DNA from: a virus
IMG/VR virus record: IMGVR_UViG_3300034119_000605
Coordinates: 1-35,943 of that record
Strand: one strand, 5' to 3'
Length of the DNA: 35,943 nt
In this document: one piece after another, positions 6,705 to 14,210 of the stretch
How the letters are laid out: every line of letters starts with the position of its first letter
How positions within the stretch are numbered: the stretch's first letter is position 1
Made by a program: the position numbers and the translations under genes
Notes under the pieces: generated by a model
What the model saw: the letters and a program-made list of their open reading frames with translations, nothing else
Database searches by the model: none
Told to the model about the DNA's origin: nothing

Positions 6705-7181
6705 AAAAACCTATTTAACATCGACGCTGAACTTTTTCAAGTTTACAGCCAAATTGAAAACAACGGAGGCGAGATGACTCCAGAACTGGAAGCAGCACTC
6801 GAAATTTCCGAGTCTGAGCGATTAACTAAGGGCGAGGGCTATGTTTATGTCATTAAACAGTTAAAGTCGCAGGCGGAGATGATCAAGGCGGAAGCAAAGC
6901 GCTTGCAAGATCTGGCTAAACGCTATGAAAACTCATCCGACAAATTAGCGGACACGCTCCTCCAGTCTGTTGTTGCTCACGGGCAAATTAAAACGGCTTT
7001 TGTGACAATATCGAGCCGCAAAAGTAAGTCAGTAAGCATCACGGATGAAAGTTTGTTAGCAGCTGAATTTTTGCGTATTAAGACAGAGCCAAACAAGACA
7101 GCTATTAAGGAAGCGCTCGAAAGCGGTCAGGAAGTACAGGGAGCTTTGATAGTTGAAAATTACTCGCTCAATATTCGATAA
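6702..7181 (+). CDS. Gp157-family (siphovirus) protein
   Basis: A 159-residue protein with the pattern of the Siphovirus Gp157 family. The N-terminal helix is NLFNIDAELFQVYSQIE. A helical coiled-coil middle follows (about 45-95; YVIKQLKSQAEMIKAEAKRL), then a beta C-terminal part (VTISSRKSKSVSITDE, residues ~107-122) and a Lys/Thr helix (EPNKTAIKEALESG). Family members are typically early or replication-region proteins and have been linked to phage-resistance phenotypes in Streptococcus; the molecular role is unclear. It is the last gene before the bidirectional terminator. Confidence 0.75.
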   Translation: MKNLFNIDAELFQVYSQIENNGGEMTPELEAALEISESERLTKGEGYVYVIKQLKSQAEMIKAEAKRLQDLAKRYENSSDKLADTLLQSVVAHGQIKTAFVTISSRKSKSVSITDESLLAAEFLRIKTEPNKTAIKEALESGQEVQGALIVENYSLNIR

Positions 7182-7202
7182 AAAATACTGGATAACATAA
7201 AA

Positions 7203-7229
7203 AAAGCCCTGCAATCACTGCGGGGCTTT
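7203..7229. terminator. bidirectional terminator between convergent genes
   Basis: A 10-bp stem, AAAGCCCTGC (7203-7212) with GCGGGGCTTT (7220-7229, one wobble), with a 7-base loop. A T-rich stretch follows on the plus strand, and an A-tract at 7199-7205 serves as the T-tract for the minus strand. It separates the accessory operon from the minus-strand gene. Confidence 0.85.
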
Positions 7230-7260
7230 CACTTTTTAATCACTATAACAAACTTACAGA

Positions 7261-7605
7261 CTATTGACCAGATTTATTTTTTACAACTTTGACAACCTGC
7301 AGCACAACGGACGAAGTAACGACCAGCCAGTTGATGCACTGCTCCACAATTAGCTCTGCTTTGTCATTAGTAAGCTCCAATTTTTGCGCAATGGCTTGTT
7401 TGATTTCCTCGCTATATTGAGGCGAAATGCCAGATTTAAGCTCATCAACTGCAGCGGAGATATTTGTCACGAATTTAGGCAATTTCAAAAGCTCAGGAAC
7501 CAGACCGACAAGCTCAGAAAATTGTACTTTTTTGTCCTCAACGATTTTGCCGATCTCGCTTATTAGTTCGGCCGAAATGATCACGCAGGTTTTTAATGCA
7601 GACAT
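7261..7605 (-). CDS. hypothetical protein, the only minus-strand gene
   Basis: A 114-residue protein transcribed against the rest of the genome. It is helical: an N-terminal segment (KTCVIISAELISEIGKIVED), a middle Leu/Pro region (LVGLVPELLKLPKFV) and a C-terminal Val-rich helix ending in a basic tail (VVKNKSGQ). No transmembrane segment is certain and no DNA-binding motif is seen. It has its own -7 box (7632-7639, minus) divergent from the late promoter. A regulatory or superinfection role is plausible from position alone. Confidence 0.75.
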   Translation of the reverse strand: MSALKTCVIISAELISEIGKIVEDKKVQFSELVGLVPELLKLPKFVTNISAAVDELKSGISPQYSEEIKQAIAQKLELTNDKAELIVEQCINWLVVTSSVVLQVVKVVKNKSGQ

Positions 7606-7631
7606 GGTAAATATTTTTTAGGTTAATAGCA

Positions 7632-7639
7632 CAAAAATA
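7632..7639 (-). promoter_or_regulatory. -7 box of minus-strand gene
   Basis: TATTTTTG on the minus strand (complement of 7632-7639), about 27 bases from the minus-strand start codon at 7605. A -33 element is not clear. Confidence 0.5.
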
Positions 7640-7651
7640 CATTTTTTAATA

Positions 7652-7659
7652 TATATTTG
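7652..7659 (+). promoter_or_regulatory. -7 box of late operon I
   Basis: TATATTTG lies 19 bases before the GTG start at 7679, giving a very short leader. It is only 12 bases from the divergent -7 box, so the two promoters probably exclude each other. No -33 TTG is evident, which suggests an activator or modified polymerase for late transcription. Confidence 0.55.
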
Positions 7660-7678
7660 TCTAAAATTACAAAAGTTT

Positions 7679-8305
7679 GTGAAAAAATTTCAACAGATAC
7701 TTAAAGATAGGGGACACTATTCGGGAGCCATTGACGGAATAGTCGGACCACTTACATTAGGCGGAGCAAAGGCTTTTATTGATGCTGAGATGAATACTCG
7801 AGGCTGGGTTAAGCCAGTTAATGACCTTGTGTGGATTAGAACAGACCAAAGCTTCGATAATAAGTTTGCAGATTACGTTGTCAGATTTAACAATCGGGTT
7901 GCTGACATGATTATGAGCTGCTCAACTACTCCAGGAGATTTTATCATTTTCAATCCTTTGACCGTTGGCGGCATCACTGGCTCAGCGGTTGCCTGCGAAC
8001 AGCAAGTGATCGGGAGCCATAAATTTGTTACTTCGGGCAATTGGAAAAGCCTCTGGTTAAATGCTCCTTACTTTTTTCAGTCTGGAGCTATTGAGATTTA
8101 TAGAGATGCCAACAAAGACAGAAAATTAGACAAGGCGGTTAAGACAAAGGGTTGGTACGGCATCAACTTTCATCGGGGCGGTATCGGTCATTTAGTCGAT
8201 GACTGGTCCGCAGGTTGCTTGGTAGTTCCAGACAAGATCTGGTTCGAGGCAATAAAGATTTTCCGACCTAATCAATTGATAAATTTTACTTTGATTGAGT
8301 TATGA
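7679..8305 (+). CDS. peptidoglycan-binding endolysin-like peptidase
   Basis: A 208-residue protein with a GTG start. Residues 3-35 match a PG_binding_1 repeat (QQILKDRGHYSGAIDGIVGP). The C-terminal half carries NFHRGGIGHLVDDWSAGC (His165, His171, Cys180), resembling the His and WSAGC/SHGC-type active site of L,D-transpeptidase or carboxypeptidase-like cell-wall enzymes. No signal peptide is seen, so it would need a holin or act in the particle. It overlaps the MTase gene by 4 bp and leads the late operon. The lysin call is good; the exact bond cleaved is uncertain. Confidence 0.7.
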   Translation: MKKFQQILKDRGHYSGAIDGIVGPLTLGGAKAFIDAEMNTRGWVKPVNDLVWIRTDQSFDNKFADYVVRFNNRVADMIMSCSTTPGDFIIFNPLTVGGITGSAVACEQQVIGSHKFVTSGNWKSLWLNAPYFFQSGAIEIYRDANKDRKLDKAVKTKGWYGINFHRGGIGHLVDDWSAGCLVVPDKIWFEAIKIFRPNQLINFTLIEL

Positions 8306-9789
8306 TAATAGAGAAAAAGAAACTATCTGAATTGACCCCAGCTCCATACAATCCCAGACAAAGCACGGCAAAGCAGGAAAAGCACCTGAAAGCGAGCCTC
8401 GAAAAGTTCGGAGTTGTTGAGCCGATAATCTTCAATAAGCAAACGGGGTATATTGTAGGCGGTCACTTTAGGGTCAGGGAGTTAAAAAAACTGGGGTATA
8501 AGGAGATTGAGTGCGTAATTGTTGACCTTAGCGAGGAGGACGAAAAGGAGCTTAATATTAGGCTAAATGCCAACACTGGCGAGTGGGACTGGGATATGTT
8601 AGCGAATGAATGGGACGCTGTGGAATTGGAAGAGTGGGGTCTTGAAGTGCTAAATTTTGAAGCTGAGGAGCAAATACTCGAAGCGGAGGAGGACGATTAC
8701 GAGGTGCCAGACGGAGGTATTGAAACGGATATAGTCATTGGGGATTTATTCGAGATTGGCGAACATAGGTTACTTTGTGGGGATAGTACTGACAGCGATG
8801 CGGTTGCTAAGTTGATGAATGGGACGCTTGCAGACGTTGGGCACAATGACCCACCATACGGAATGAAAAAAGAAAAAGACGGAGTGTTAAATGATAATTT
8901 AAACTTTGACGATTTATTGGATTTTAATAGGGAGTGGATTGCTTTGCAGTTTATGCACCTTAAAGAAAATGGTTCGTTTTATTGTTGGGGTATTGATGAG
9001 CCTTTAATGGATATTTATAGCGAGATTTTAAAACCATACATAAAAGAACAAAAGGCAACGTTTAGGAATTTTATTAAATGGCAAAAATCAGAAAACGTTC
9101 AAAACATGTTAGCACCAAGCGGTAGAAGTTATTCTCCTATGGGCGAAAGTTGTTTATTTATTATGTTAGGTAGTCAAGGTTTTAAAAATGATTTATCTAA
9201 TTGGTTTGAAGGATTTGAAAAGTTTAGAAGTTATTACGAAATAGAAACAAAAAAAGCAGGTTTAAATATATCAAAAATATGCGATTTAACAAATTCTTAT
9301 GCAGGGCATTATTTTAGTCGTTCTCAGTATGCTTTTCCAACAAAGGAGCATCACGAAAAAATACAATTGTATTGCAAAGAAAATCAAATTGACGCTTTTA
9401 AAAAAGAATACGAAACAATAAAAAAAGAATACGAAACAATAAAAAAAGAATGGTATAACACAAGGGCTTACTTTGACAATACTCACGATAAAATGGGAGA
9501 TGTTTGGCATTTTGAAAGAACAAACCAAAAAGAAAGACAAGACACGGGAGGACATGCCACGCCAAAACCTATACGTTTATGTGAAAGGGCAATAAAAAGC
9601 AGTTGCCCAGAAAATGGCTTAGTTTTGGATTTCTTTCTCGGCTCAGGCTCGACAATGGTAGCTGCTCACCAACTTAAGCGCAAATGTTACGGTCTCGAGT
9701 TGGAACCCAAATACTGCCAAGTAATTATCGACAGAATGAAAAAGCTCGACCCGACATTAACAATTAAACGAAACGGACAAATAATATAA
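8302..9789 (+). CDS. ParB-domain / DNA methyltransferase fusion
   Basis: A 495-residue protein. Residues 1-~115 are a ParB-like N-terminal domain (LSELTPAPYNPRQ, GYIVGGHFRVRELKKLG). Residues ~145-495 are an amino-methyltransferase: catalytic DPPY at 183-186, then SAM-binding VLDFFLGSGST (441-451). Motif IV before motif I indicates the beta arrangement (N6-adenine or N4-cytosine). No nuclease partner lies nearby, so it is an orphan MTase, probably protecting phage DNA from restriction or marking packaging or replication. Between the motifs (about 190-425) the DNA is more A/T-rich and carries a 21-bp tandem repeat, consistent with an exchanged target-recognition region. Confidence 0.88.
   Translation: MIIEKKKLSELTPAPYNPRQSTAKQEKHLKASLEKFGVVEPIIFNKQTGYIVGGHFRVRELKKLGYKEIECVIVDLSEEDEKELNIRLNANTGEWDWDMLANEWDAVELEEWGLEVLNFEAEEQILEAEEDDYEVPDGGIETDIVIGDLFEIGEHRLLCGDSTDSDAVAKLMNGTLADVGHNDPPYGMKKEKDGVLNDNLNFDDLLDFNREWIALQFMHLKENGSFYCWGIDEPLMDIYSEILKPYIKEQKATFRNFIKWQKSENVQNMLAPSGRSYSPMGESCLFIMLGSQGFKNDLSNWFEGFEKFRSYYEIETKKAGLNISKICDLTNSYAGHYFSRSQYAFPTKEHHEKIQLYCKENQIDAFKKEYETIKKEYETIKKEWYNTRAYFDNTHDKMGDVWHFERTNQKERQDTGGHATPKPIRLCERAIKSSCPENGLVLDFFLGSGSTMVAAHQLKRKCYGLELEPKYCQVIIDRMKKLDPTLTIKRNGQII
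9400..9450 (+). repeat. 21-bp tandem repeat inside MTase gene
   Basis: Two perfect 21-base units (9400-9420, 9421-9441) and the first 9 bases of a third encode the peptide KKEYETI repeated. The unit is a multiple of three, so copy number can change without breaking the frame. It lies in the region expected to recognise target DNA. Confidence 0.9.
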
Positions 9790-9791
9790 AA

Positions 9792-10256
9792 ATGCCAATA
9801 CCCACACCCACACCAACCGAAGACGTCGACAAATTTATTGACAGATGTATGTCGGACGAAAATATGAATACAGACTACCCAGACCAAAAGCAGCGTTATG
9901 CAGTTTGCCTCGTCACATACGAAAAGCAAGCGCAAAAGAAAATTTTAGCTCAGGAGACATACACCGACTATCCGCAGGCTGCGACAACAAACGCAAAGAG
10001 GGCGCTAAAATGGAGGGACGAAACAGGCAACCCGAGAGGATGTGGAACGCCAGTCGGATGGGCTCGAGCTAACCAGTTAGCAAATAGAGAGCCGATAAGC
10101 TTCGACACAATTAAAAGGATGGCAGCGTTTCAAAGGTTCAGAAGGTTTGCAGGGAAGAGTTATGAGGAAGGTTGCGGAACCATAGTTTGGGATGCCTGGG
10201 GCGGAACTGAGGGAGTCGATTGGGCGATTAGGAAAGTTAAACAAATGGAGGGATGA
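9792..10256 (+). CDS. conserved phage protein (packaging/head-region motif)
   Basis: A 154-residue protein starting MPIPTPTPTEDVDKFIDRC. Two blocks recur in phage proteins near packaging and prohead genes: an N-terminal FIDRCMSDENM..YPDQKQRYAVC (about 15-40) and a C-terminal GNPRGCGTPVGWARANQLAN ... DAWGGTEGVDWAIRKVKQ (about 80-152). They are known to me from memory as small stand-alone proteins or as parts of prohead-protease-like proteins; no catalytic site is visible. It starts two bases after the MTase stop and overlaps the next gene by 4 bp. Function is unresolved. Confidence 0.7.
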   Translation: MPIPTPTPTEDVDKFIDRCMSDENMNTDYPDQKQRYAVCLVTYEKQAQKKILAQETYTDYPQAATTNAKRALKWRDETGNPRGCGTPVGWARANQLANREPISFDTIKRMAAFQRFRRFAGKSYEEGCGTIVWDAWGGTEGVDWAIRKVKQMEG

Positions 10257-10441
10257 CACGGAACGATAGGACACGATTACGCAGGGAGTACGAATATTTG
10301 CGAGGCTGCAGCGAGATGCTCAGCTGGTTTGTTTTGAGCAACCCGTCGGATGATCTCATCGAGGATAAGCTCGACAAAATTCAGGGGCGGATGGAAGCGC
10401 TCACGACCATGCTTAAAAAATTAGAAAGCCAAAATCAATAA
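10253..10441 (+). CDS. hypothetical small protein
   Basis: A 62-residue, all-helical charged protein (MTRNDRTRLRREYEYLRGC, KLDKIQGRMEALTTMLKKLE), probably coiled coil in its C-terminal half. It is coupled to the preceding gene by an ATGA overlap and lies just upstream of the terminase genes. No family was recognised. Confidence 0.65.
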   Translation: MTRNDRTRLRREYEYLRGCSEMLSWFVLSNPSDDLIEDKLDKIQGRMEALTTMLKKLESQNQ

Positions 10442-10459
10442 CGAATAAAAATAAAAACA

Positions 10460-10639
10460 ATGGAAAATCAATCTAGTGAATTAAAAAAATTAAGCGAATT
10501 AGTACCCAAAGGAAGTTTAATATATCAACTTTCTAAAGAAGTGGAAGAAGATACAGAAACAGACTATAAAGAATTAACAGAAGAAGAAAAAATTGAAGAA
10601 GAAAAATTTTTAAAGAAATTGAAAAAGCTTTTTATTTAA
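10460..10639 (+). CDS. hypothetical 59-aa acidic protein
   Basis: A 59-residue open frame (MENQSSELKKLSELVPKGSL at the start, LKKLKKLFI at the end) between the 62-residue gene and the terminase small subunit. The middle is very acidic (EEVEEDTETDYKELTEEEK-like composition) and the end basic, suggesting a single charged helix. Codon use is clearly more A/T-rich than the flanking late genes, so it may be an inserted moron. A-rich sequence precedes the ATG. Expression is likely but unproven. Confidence 0.6.
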   Translation: MENQSSELKKLSELVPKGSLIYQLSKEVEEDTETDYKELTEEEKIEEEKFLKKLKKLFI

Positions 10640-10661
10640 AAATAACAGCGAAATATCAGCG

Positions 10662-11021
10662 ATGCCAAAACCCGAAAATATAATTCCGCATAAATACAAA
10701 AAAGGTCAGTCAGGCAACCCGAAAGGACGTCCTCCAATTCGAGATATTAAAGTCGTGCTTCAGGACCTGCTCAGTCAGGAAAAAAACGGCACGCAGTTAA
10801 TTGACGGTCTTATGTCGGTGGTTGTCAATAAGGCGCTTAAAGGGGATTTAAAAGCCGTCGATATGCTTTTGAGCTACACCTTTGGCAAAGCAACACAACG
10901 GACTGAAATAACTGGGTCAGAGGGCGAACCAATACAAATAAAGCACGATTTAAGCAAACTAAATATTGATGAACTTAAGCAGCTCAAAGAAATTACTTCC
11001 AAACTCGAGGGAGGTCAGTAA
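10662..11021 (+). CDS. DUF5681-type protein, probable terminase small subunit
   Basis: A 119-residue protein with the DUF5681 signature KKGQSGNPKGRP at residues 13-24, then helices (VVLQDLLSQEKNG, ALKGDLKAVDMLLSYTFGK) and a C-terminal helix (LKQLKEITSKLEGG). Proteins of this type lie immediately before large terminases in many phages and are taken as small-subunit terminases that recognise the packaging site. The 3' end overlaps the large subunit by 53 bp in another frame. Family recognition is good; the terminase role is from context. Confidence 0.78.
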   Translation: MPKPENIIPHKYKKGQSGNPKGRPPIRDIKVVLQDLLSQEKNGTQLIDGLMSVVVNKALKGDLKAVDMLLSYTFGKATQRTEITGSEGEPIQIKHDLSKLNIDELKQLKEITSKLEGGQ

Positions 11022-12399
11022 ATATTTGGCTCGCTTAGACTTTCGAGAGTTTGTCCAGTATACCAAGTCAGACTATTCATTCAACTGGCATCACGATTTA
11101 TTGATTGAATACATACAGAAATTTGCAGAGGGTAAAATCAAAAAGCTAATGGTTTTTATGCCACCTCAGCACGGAAAAAGTGAATTGACATCAAGGCGAT
11201 TACCTGCCTTTTTACTTGGCACAAATCCAAAATTAAAAGTTATCGGTTGCTCTTATTCGGCATCACTTGCTACGAGCTTTAACAGAGACGTACAAAGGAT
11301 AATTGACTCGGACGAGTACGGAGATATTTTTCCAGATACACAATTGAATGGAAGCAATATTCGAACGGCTGCAATTGGAAGCTATTTAAGGAACTCAGAT
11401 ATATTTGAAATTGTCGGGCACAAAGGTTTTTATAAGTCGGTCGGAGTAGGTGGATCACTAACTGGAACACCTGCGGATATTGGCATAATTGATGACCCTA
11501 TAAAGGACGCTTTAGAGGCGGAAAGCCAAACATATCGTGCGAGGGTCTGGGATTGGTTTACTCAGGTTTTTTTAACTCGCTTGCATAATGACAGCCAAAT
11601 AATAGTAACTCAAACGAGGTGGAATTTAGACGATCTAAGCGGGCGAATTTTAAAGACTTTAAACAATAATAACGAGTGGACAGTATTGTCGCTCCCTGCA
11701 ATAGCTGAGGGCGAATTAAGCGAGCAAGATCCGAGAGAGATTGGCGAGGCGCTATGGGAAGAAAAGCACTCAATAAACAGATTAAACGAGATTAAGTCAG
11801 CAAACCCCAGAGCTTTCCACGCTCTTTACCAGCAAGATCCGAAACCTTTTGAGGGCGGCTTAGTTTATCCACGCTTTAAAACTATTACTCAAACTGAATT
11901 TGATGCTATTAAGGGGCTCGATGCCTATGGTCTGGACTTTGGATATAACGAACCGACTGCAATGGTACACGTCAAGATAGATAAAGTAAATAAAAGGCTC
12001 TATGTAAATGAAGCAATTTATAAAACTGGACTAACGTCTGGACAATTAGCTCAGGAAATGCACTCGCTTAAAATATCGAGGGGTTCGGTTGTAATTGCAG
12101 ACAGCGCACGACCTGAAATAATACAAGATTTGAGGCAGTATTTTAATGTAAAACCGACCGCAAAGGGCTCAAATTCCGTCTATTATGGCATATTAAAAGT
12201 ACTCGAATATGAAATTTATATTGTAAATTCAGCAAAAAATGTTATCTTTGAGATTGGGCAGTATAGATTTAAGGAGGATAAGGACGGAAACCCGACAAAC
12301 GAACCTTTCCAAATACACGACCACGCTCTGGACGCTTTGCGCTATGCTGTAAGATACTTAGTCGACAATCAAACAGGAAACATTTTAGCATACGGATAA
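10969..12399 (+). CDS. terL: terminase large subunit
   Basis: A 476-residue packaging motor and headful nuclease. The ATPase has Walker A MPPQHGKS (64-71), an adenine-motif-like GCSYSASLA (93-101) and Walker B IGIIDDP (171-177). The nuclease domain has the RNase H-type acids Asp323 in YGLDFGYNEP, Asp378 in VVIADSARPE, and Asp451 and Asp455 in HDHALDALRYA. The ATG at 10969 is preferred over a TTG three bases upstream; either overlaps the small-subunit gene by more than 50 bp. A shorter internal start would lose little known sequence. SSB follows 7 bases after the stop. Confidence 0.93.
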   Translation: MNLSSSKKLLPNSREVSKYLARLDFREFVQYTKSDYSFNWHHDLLIEYIQKFAEGKIKKLMVFMPPQHGKSELTSRRLPAFLLGTNPKLKVIGCSYSASLATSFNRDVQRIIDSDEYGDIFPDTQLNGSNIRTAAIGSYLRNSDIFEIVGHKGFYKSVGVGGSLTGTPADIGIIDDPIKDALEAESQTYRARVWDWFTQVFLTRLHNDSQIIVTQTRWNLDDLSGRILKTLNNNNEWTVLSLPAIAEGELSEQDPREIGEALWEEKHSINRLNEIKSANPRAFHALYQQDPKPFEGGLVYPRFKTITQTEFDAIKGLDAYGLDFGYNEPTAMVHVKIDKVNKRLYVNEAIYKTGLTSGQLAQEMHSLKISRGSVVIADSARPEIIQDLRQYFNVKPTAKGSNSVYYGILKVLEYEIYIVNSAKNVIFEIGQYRFKEDKDGNPTNEPFQIHDHALDALRYAVRYLVDNQTGNILAYG

Positions 12400-12406
12400 A
12401 TAAATT

Positions 12407-12739
12407 ATGATCAACAAAGTTACATTAGTAGGGCGCTTAGGCTCAGACACCGAAACAAAAGAAGCCAAAAACGGAAAGCCCTTCACAAAATTAAACATAG
12501 CCACAACATCGGGCTATTATGACAACAATAAAAAGTGGGTAGAACAGACATACTGGCACGCTGTTTTGGCGTGGTGGAAGCTCGAAGCAAAGAAGGGCGA
12601 AACGGTTTATGTCGAGGGCGAAATCAATTATACTGAGGACAAAAAAACAATGATTAAGGCTTATATGGTCAAAGTCTTGACTGGCGCCAAAGCAAACACT
12701 CAAAGCAATAACGAGGCAGAGGATAAGCTGCCATTTTAA
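12407..12739 (+). CDS. ssb: single-stranded DNA-binding protein
   Basis: A 110-residue OB-fold SSB. It opens with INKVTLVGRLGSDTETKEAKN, continues with the typical KLNIATTSGYYDN and WVEQTYWHAVLAWWKLEA, then VYVEGEINYTEDKKTMIKAY, and ends with a short linker and the acidic hydrophobic tip EDKLPF, which in bacterial SSB recruits partner proteins. It should coat ssDNA during replication and annealing. Unusually it sits between terminase and tail genes rather than beside ERF and the initiator. Confidence 0.93.
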   Translation: MINKVTLVGRLGSDTETKEAKNGKPFTKLNIATTSGYYDNNKKWVEQTYWHAVLAWWKLEAKKGETVYVEGEINYTEDKKTMIKAYMVKVLTGAKANTQSNNEAEDKLPF

Positions 12740-12759
12740 TAACTCCAAAATTCAATATT

Positions 12760-13086
12760 ATGACAAATGAAGAACTCCAAATCGGAGCGCAATGGATGGC
12801 GATCTTAAACGCTTACAGCCACGACTTTACAACAAAAGCGCTATTTAATCAAACAGCTAACTACCTGAAACAAAATCATGGTCAAAAGGTAAGGGATACC
12901 AAATTCAAGCGAGAGCTTAAAGCTGTAACCGTACTAAATGAAAATGTAAAGCAAAAGCCAAAAACTATCGGACTAATGGAGGCAGCGAAGAAAAGAGAGG
13001 AACAGCAAGAACCGACAAATTTACTGGCAATTGACGAGACCGACGGAGATTTGTTACCGAAAAAAGGACGCAAAAAAGATGTATAA
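12760..13086 (+). CDS. hypothetical protein before tail chaperone
   Basis: A 108-residue protein. The N-terminal half is helical and aromatic (LQIGAQWMAILNAYSHDF, FNQTANYLKQNH); the C-terminal half is charged and probably disordered, ending KKGRKKDV. It starts 20 bases after SSB and overlaps the chaperone start (ATG at 13079). No family was recognised. Confidence 0.7.
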   Translation: MTNEELQIGAQWMAILNAYSHDFTTKALFNQTANYLKQNHGQKVRDTKFKRELKAVTVLNENVKQKPKTIGLMEAAKKREEQQEPTNLLAIDETDGDLLPKKGRKKDV

Positions 13087-13843
13087 TATAAGTATTTCAA
13101 CTGGCGGCTCATTTACCTTCCCCTCCGAACTTGCGGACATAACTTTAAAGCAGTATATCGACTTTGCTACCTTTGTAGAGCCTACAATGCCAGCCGAATT
13201 CAGACGCATTGAAGAGGCATCCATTGCGAGGAACAGCGCAGAAACTGAGCAGGAAAAAGAAAAGGCTTGGAAAGAATTTGACGAGGCGGTCCACGCTTGC
13301 GATGACGTTGTGATGTACAGAAAAGTTTATCCGTATTTTGCTCGGGTGGTTGCTCACTTTGCGGTCGGCATATCTGAAGAGGTTATACTCGGTGGTGGTA
13401 AGCATGGCGATGGCATGAACGTCGGACAATTGGAATACCTTTACTCGACGATCATTCGAATAATGAACAATTACGATGAGCCAGAGTACACAAATGTAAT
13501 TTTAGTTAATGATGAGCTTTGGTATTTACCTATGAGATACATGGAAAAAAGTACGCTTATAGAGTATGCAGAGGCATCGCAGTTCGAAGCTAATCTCAAA
13601 GACTTGGATAAGGGGAACTTTGGCGCTTTGGCTAAAATTATGTGCGTTTTGGTCCGCAAAGAGGGCGAGATGTACAGCGACAAACTGCTCAAAAGGGAAG
13701 AGATGTTTTTAAATTGGAATCTCGAAAATTGTTTAAAGGTTGCTTTTTTTTTGCTGAAACGAAGCGAAATATCGCAGCAAAATTTTCTAATTTATACGGC
13801 AGCGCAGGATTTGATGAACGCAAAGCAGGCATCGAAAAATTAA
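13079..13843 (+). CDS. tail assembly chaperone G-like protein (0-frame product)
   Basis: A 254-residue protein. The frame is open from 13031, but ATG 13079 overlaps the upstream stop and gives a natural start (MYNISISTGGSFTFPSELAD). The sequence is alpha/beta with a middle aromatic helical part (VVMYRKVYPYFARVVAHF). It ends soon after a run of nine T, where a -1 shift would enter a second long frame. This layout, a shorter product and a longer frameshifted one, is characteristic of tail assembly chaperones (lambda G and G-T). The function is inferred from the frameshift architecture and its place in the tail operon, not from sequence similarity. Confidence 0.6.
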   Translation: MYNISISTGGSFTFPSELADITLKQYIDFATFVEPTMPAEFRRIEEASIARNSAETEQEKEKAWKEFDEAVHACDDVVMYRKVYPYFARVVAHFAVGISEEVILGGGKHGDGMNVGQLEYLYSTIIRIMNNYDEPEYTNVILVNDELWYLPMRYMEKSTLIEYAEASQFEANLKDLDKGNFGALAKIMCVLVRKEGEMYSDKLLKREEMFLNWNLENCLKVAFFLLKRSEISQQNFLIYTAAQDLMNAKQASKN

Positions 13844-14034
13844 ATGCCAGTTTCGGCTGGTACCTGACATTAAAAGCAATTGCAGAGAGTGGAATATTTA
13901 ACCAGCCAACGCTCACGCCATTGCAGTCGGCAGAGCAGGCGGATTTATACGAGGCTTTCACATATTTAGCAGCATGCAAAGCGGAGGCGGACTATCAAAA
14001 AAGATTATCGGAAGTACACAGCAAAAAATCGTAA
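13079..14034 (+). CDS. probable -1 frameshift product (G-T-like)
   Basis: The 0-frame reads GCT TTT TTT TTG CTG at 13742-13756. Slipping back one base on the T9 run continues as TTT GCT GAA ACG into an open frame ending at 14034. The fused protein would have about 318 residues, with about 94 new ones replacing the last ~31 of the short form (FSNLYGSAGFDERKAGIEKL, FGWYLTLKAIAESGIF). The second frame has no well-placed start of its own near the join. Slippage could be ribosomal or transcriptional. Confidence 0.55.
13744..13752 (+). promoter_or_regulatory. slippery T9 run for -1 frameshift
   Basis: Nine T bases followed by G provide the heptamer T TTT TTG in the 0-frame. Two overlapping coding frames, each closed on only one side of this site, converge here. 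Confidence 0.6.
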
Positions 14035-14036
14035 AA

Positions 14037-14210
14037 ATGAGAGTAAATCCAAAAGTTCTATTGAATAGTATTATTTTAATTAGTTGTATCTTTGGAACGC
14101 TGGCGCTAATTATTGCGATTTTAGCTGGTGGGGATATAGTGAAGGCAATCAGCGCAATATTACTCTTTATGCTCGGATGGACGGGCGCAAAATTTCACAA
14201 TTCATTATGA
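14037..14210 (+). CDS. small two-helix membrane protein
   Basis: A 57-residue protein with two hydrophobic segments (residues ~9-31, LLNSIILISCIFGTLALIIA; and ~38-51, ISAILLFMLGWTGA), a basic N-terminus (MRVNPK) and a polar end. The ATG at 14037 comes just after the frameshifted gene's stop and is chosen over an upstream in-frame ATG at 13974. Size and topology fit a holin, but its place among tail genes is not the lysis cassette, so it may instead be a membrane-acting tail-associated protein. Confidence 0.65.
   Translation: MRVNPKVLLNSIILISCIFGTLALIIAILAGGDIVKAISAILLFMLGWTGAKFHNSL

Noticed and set aside
9400-9450. CRISPR-like repeat array
   Set aside because: Units are contiguous without spacers and lie in a coding frame; a simple tandem repeat.
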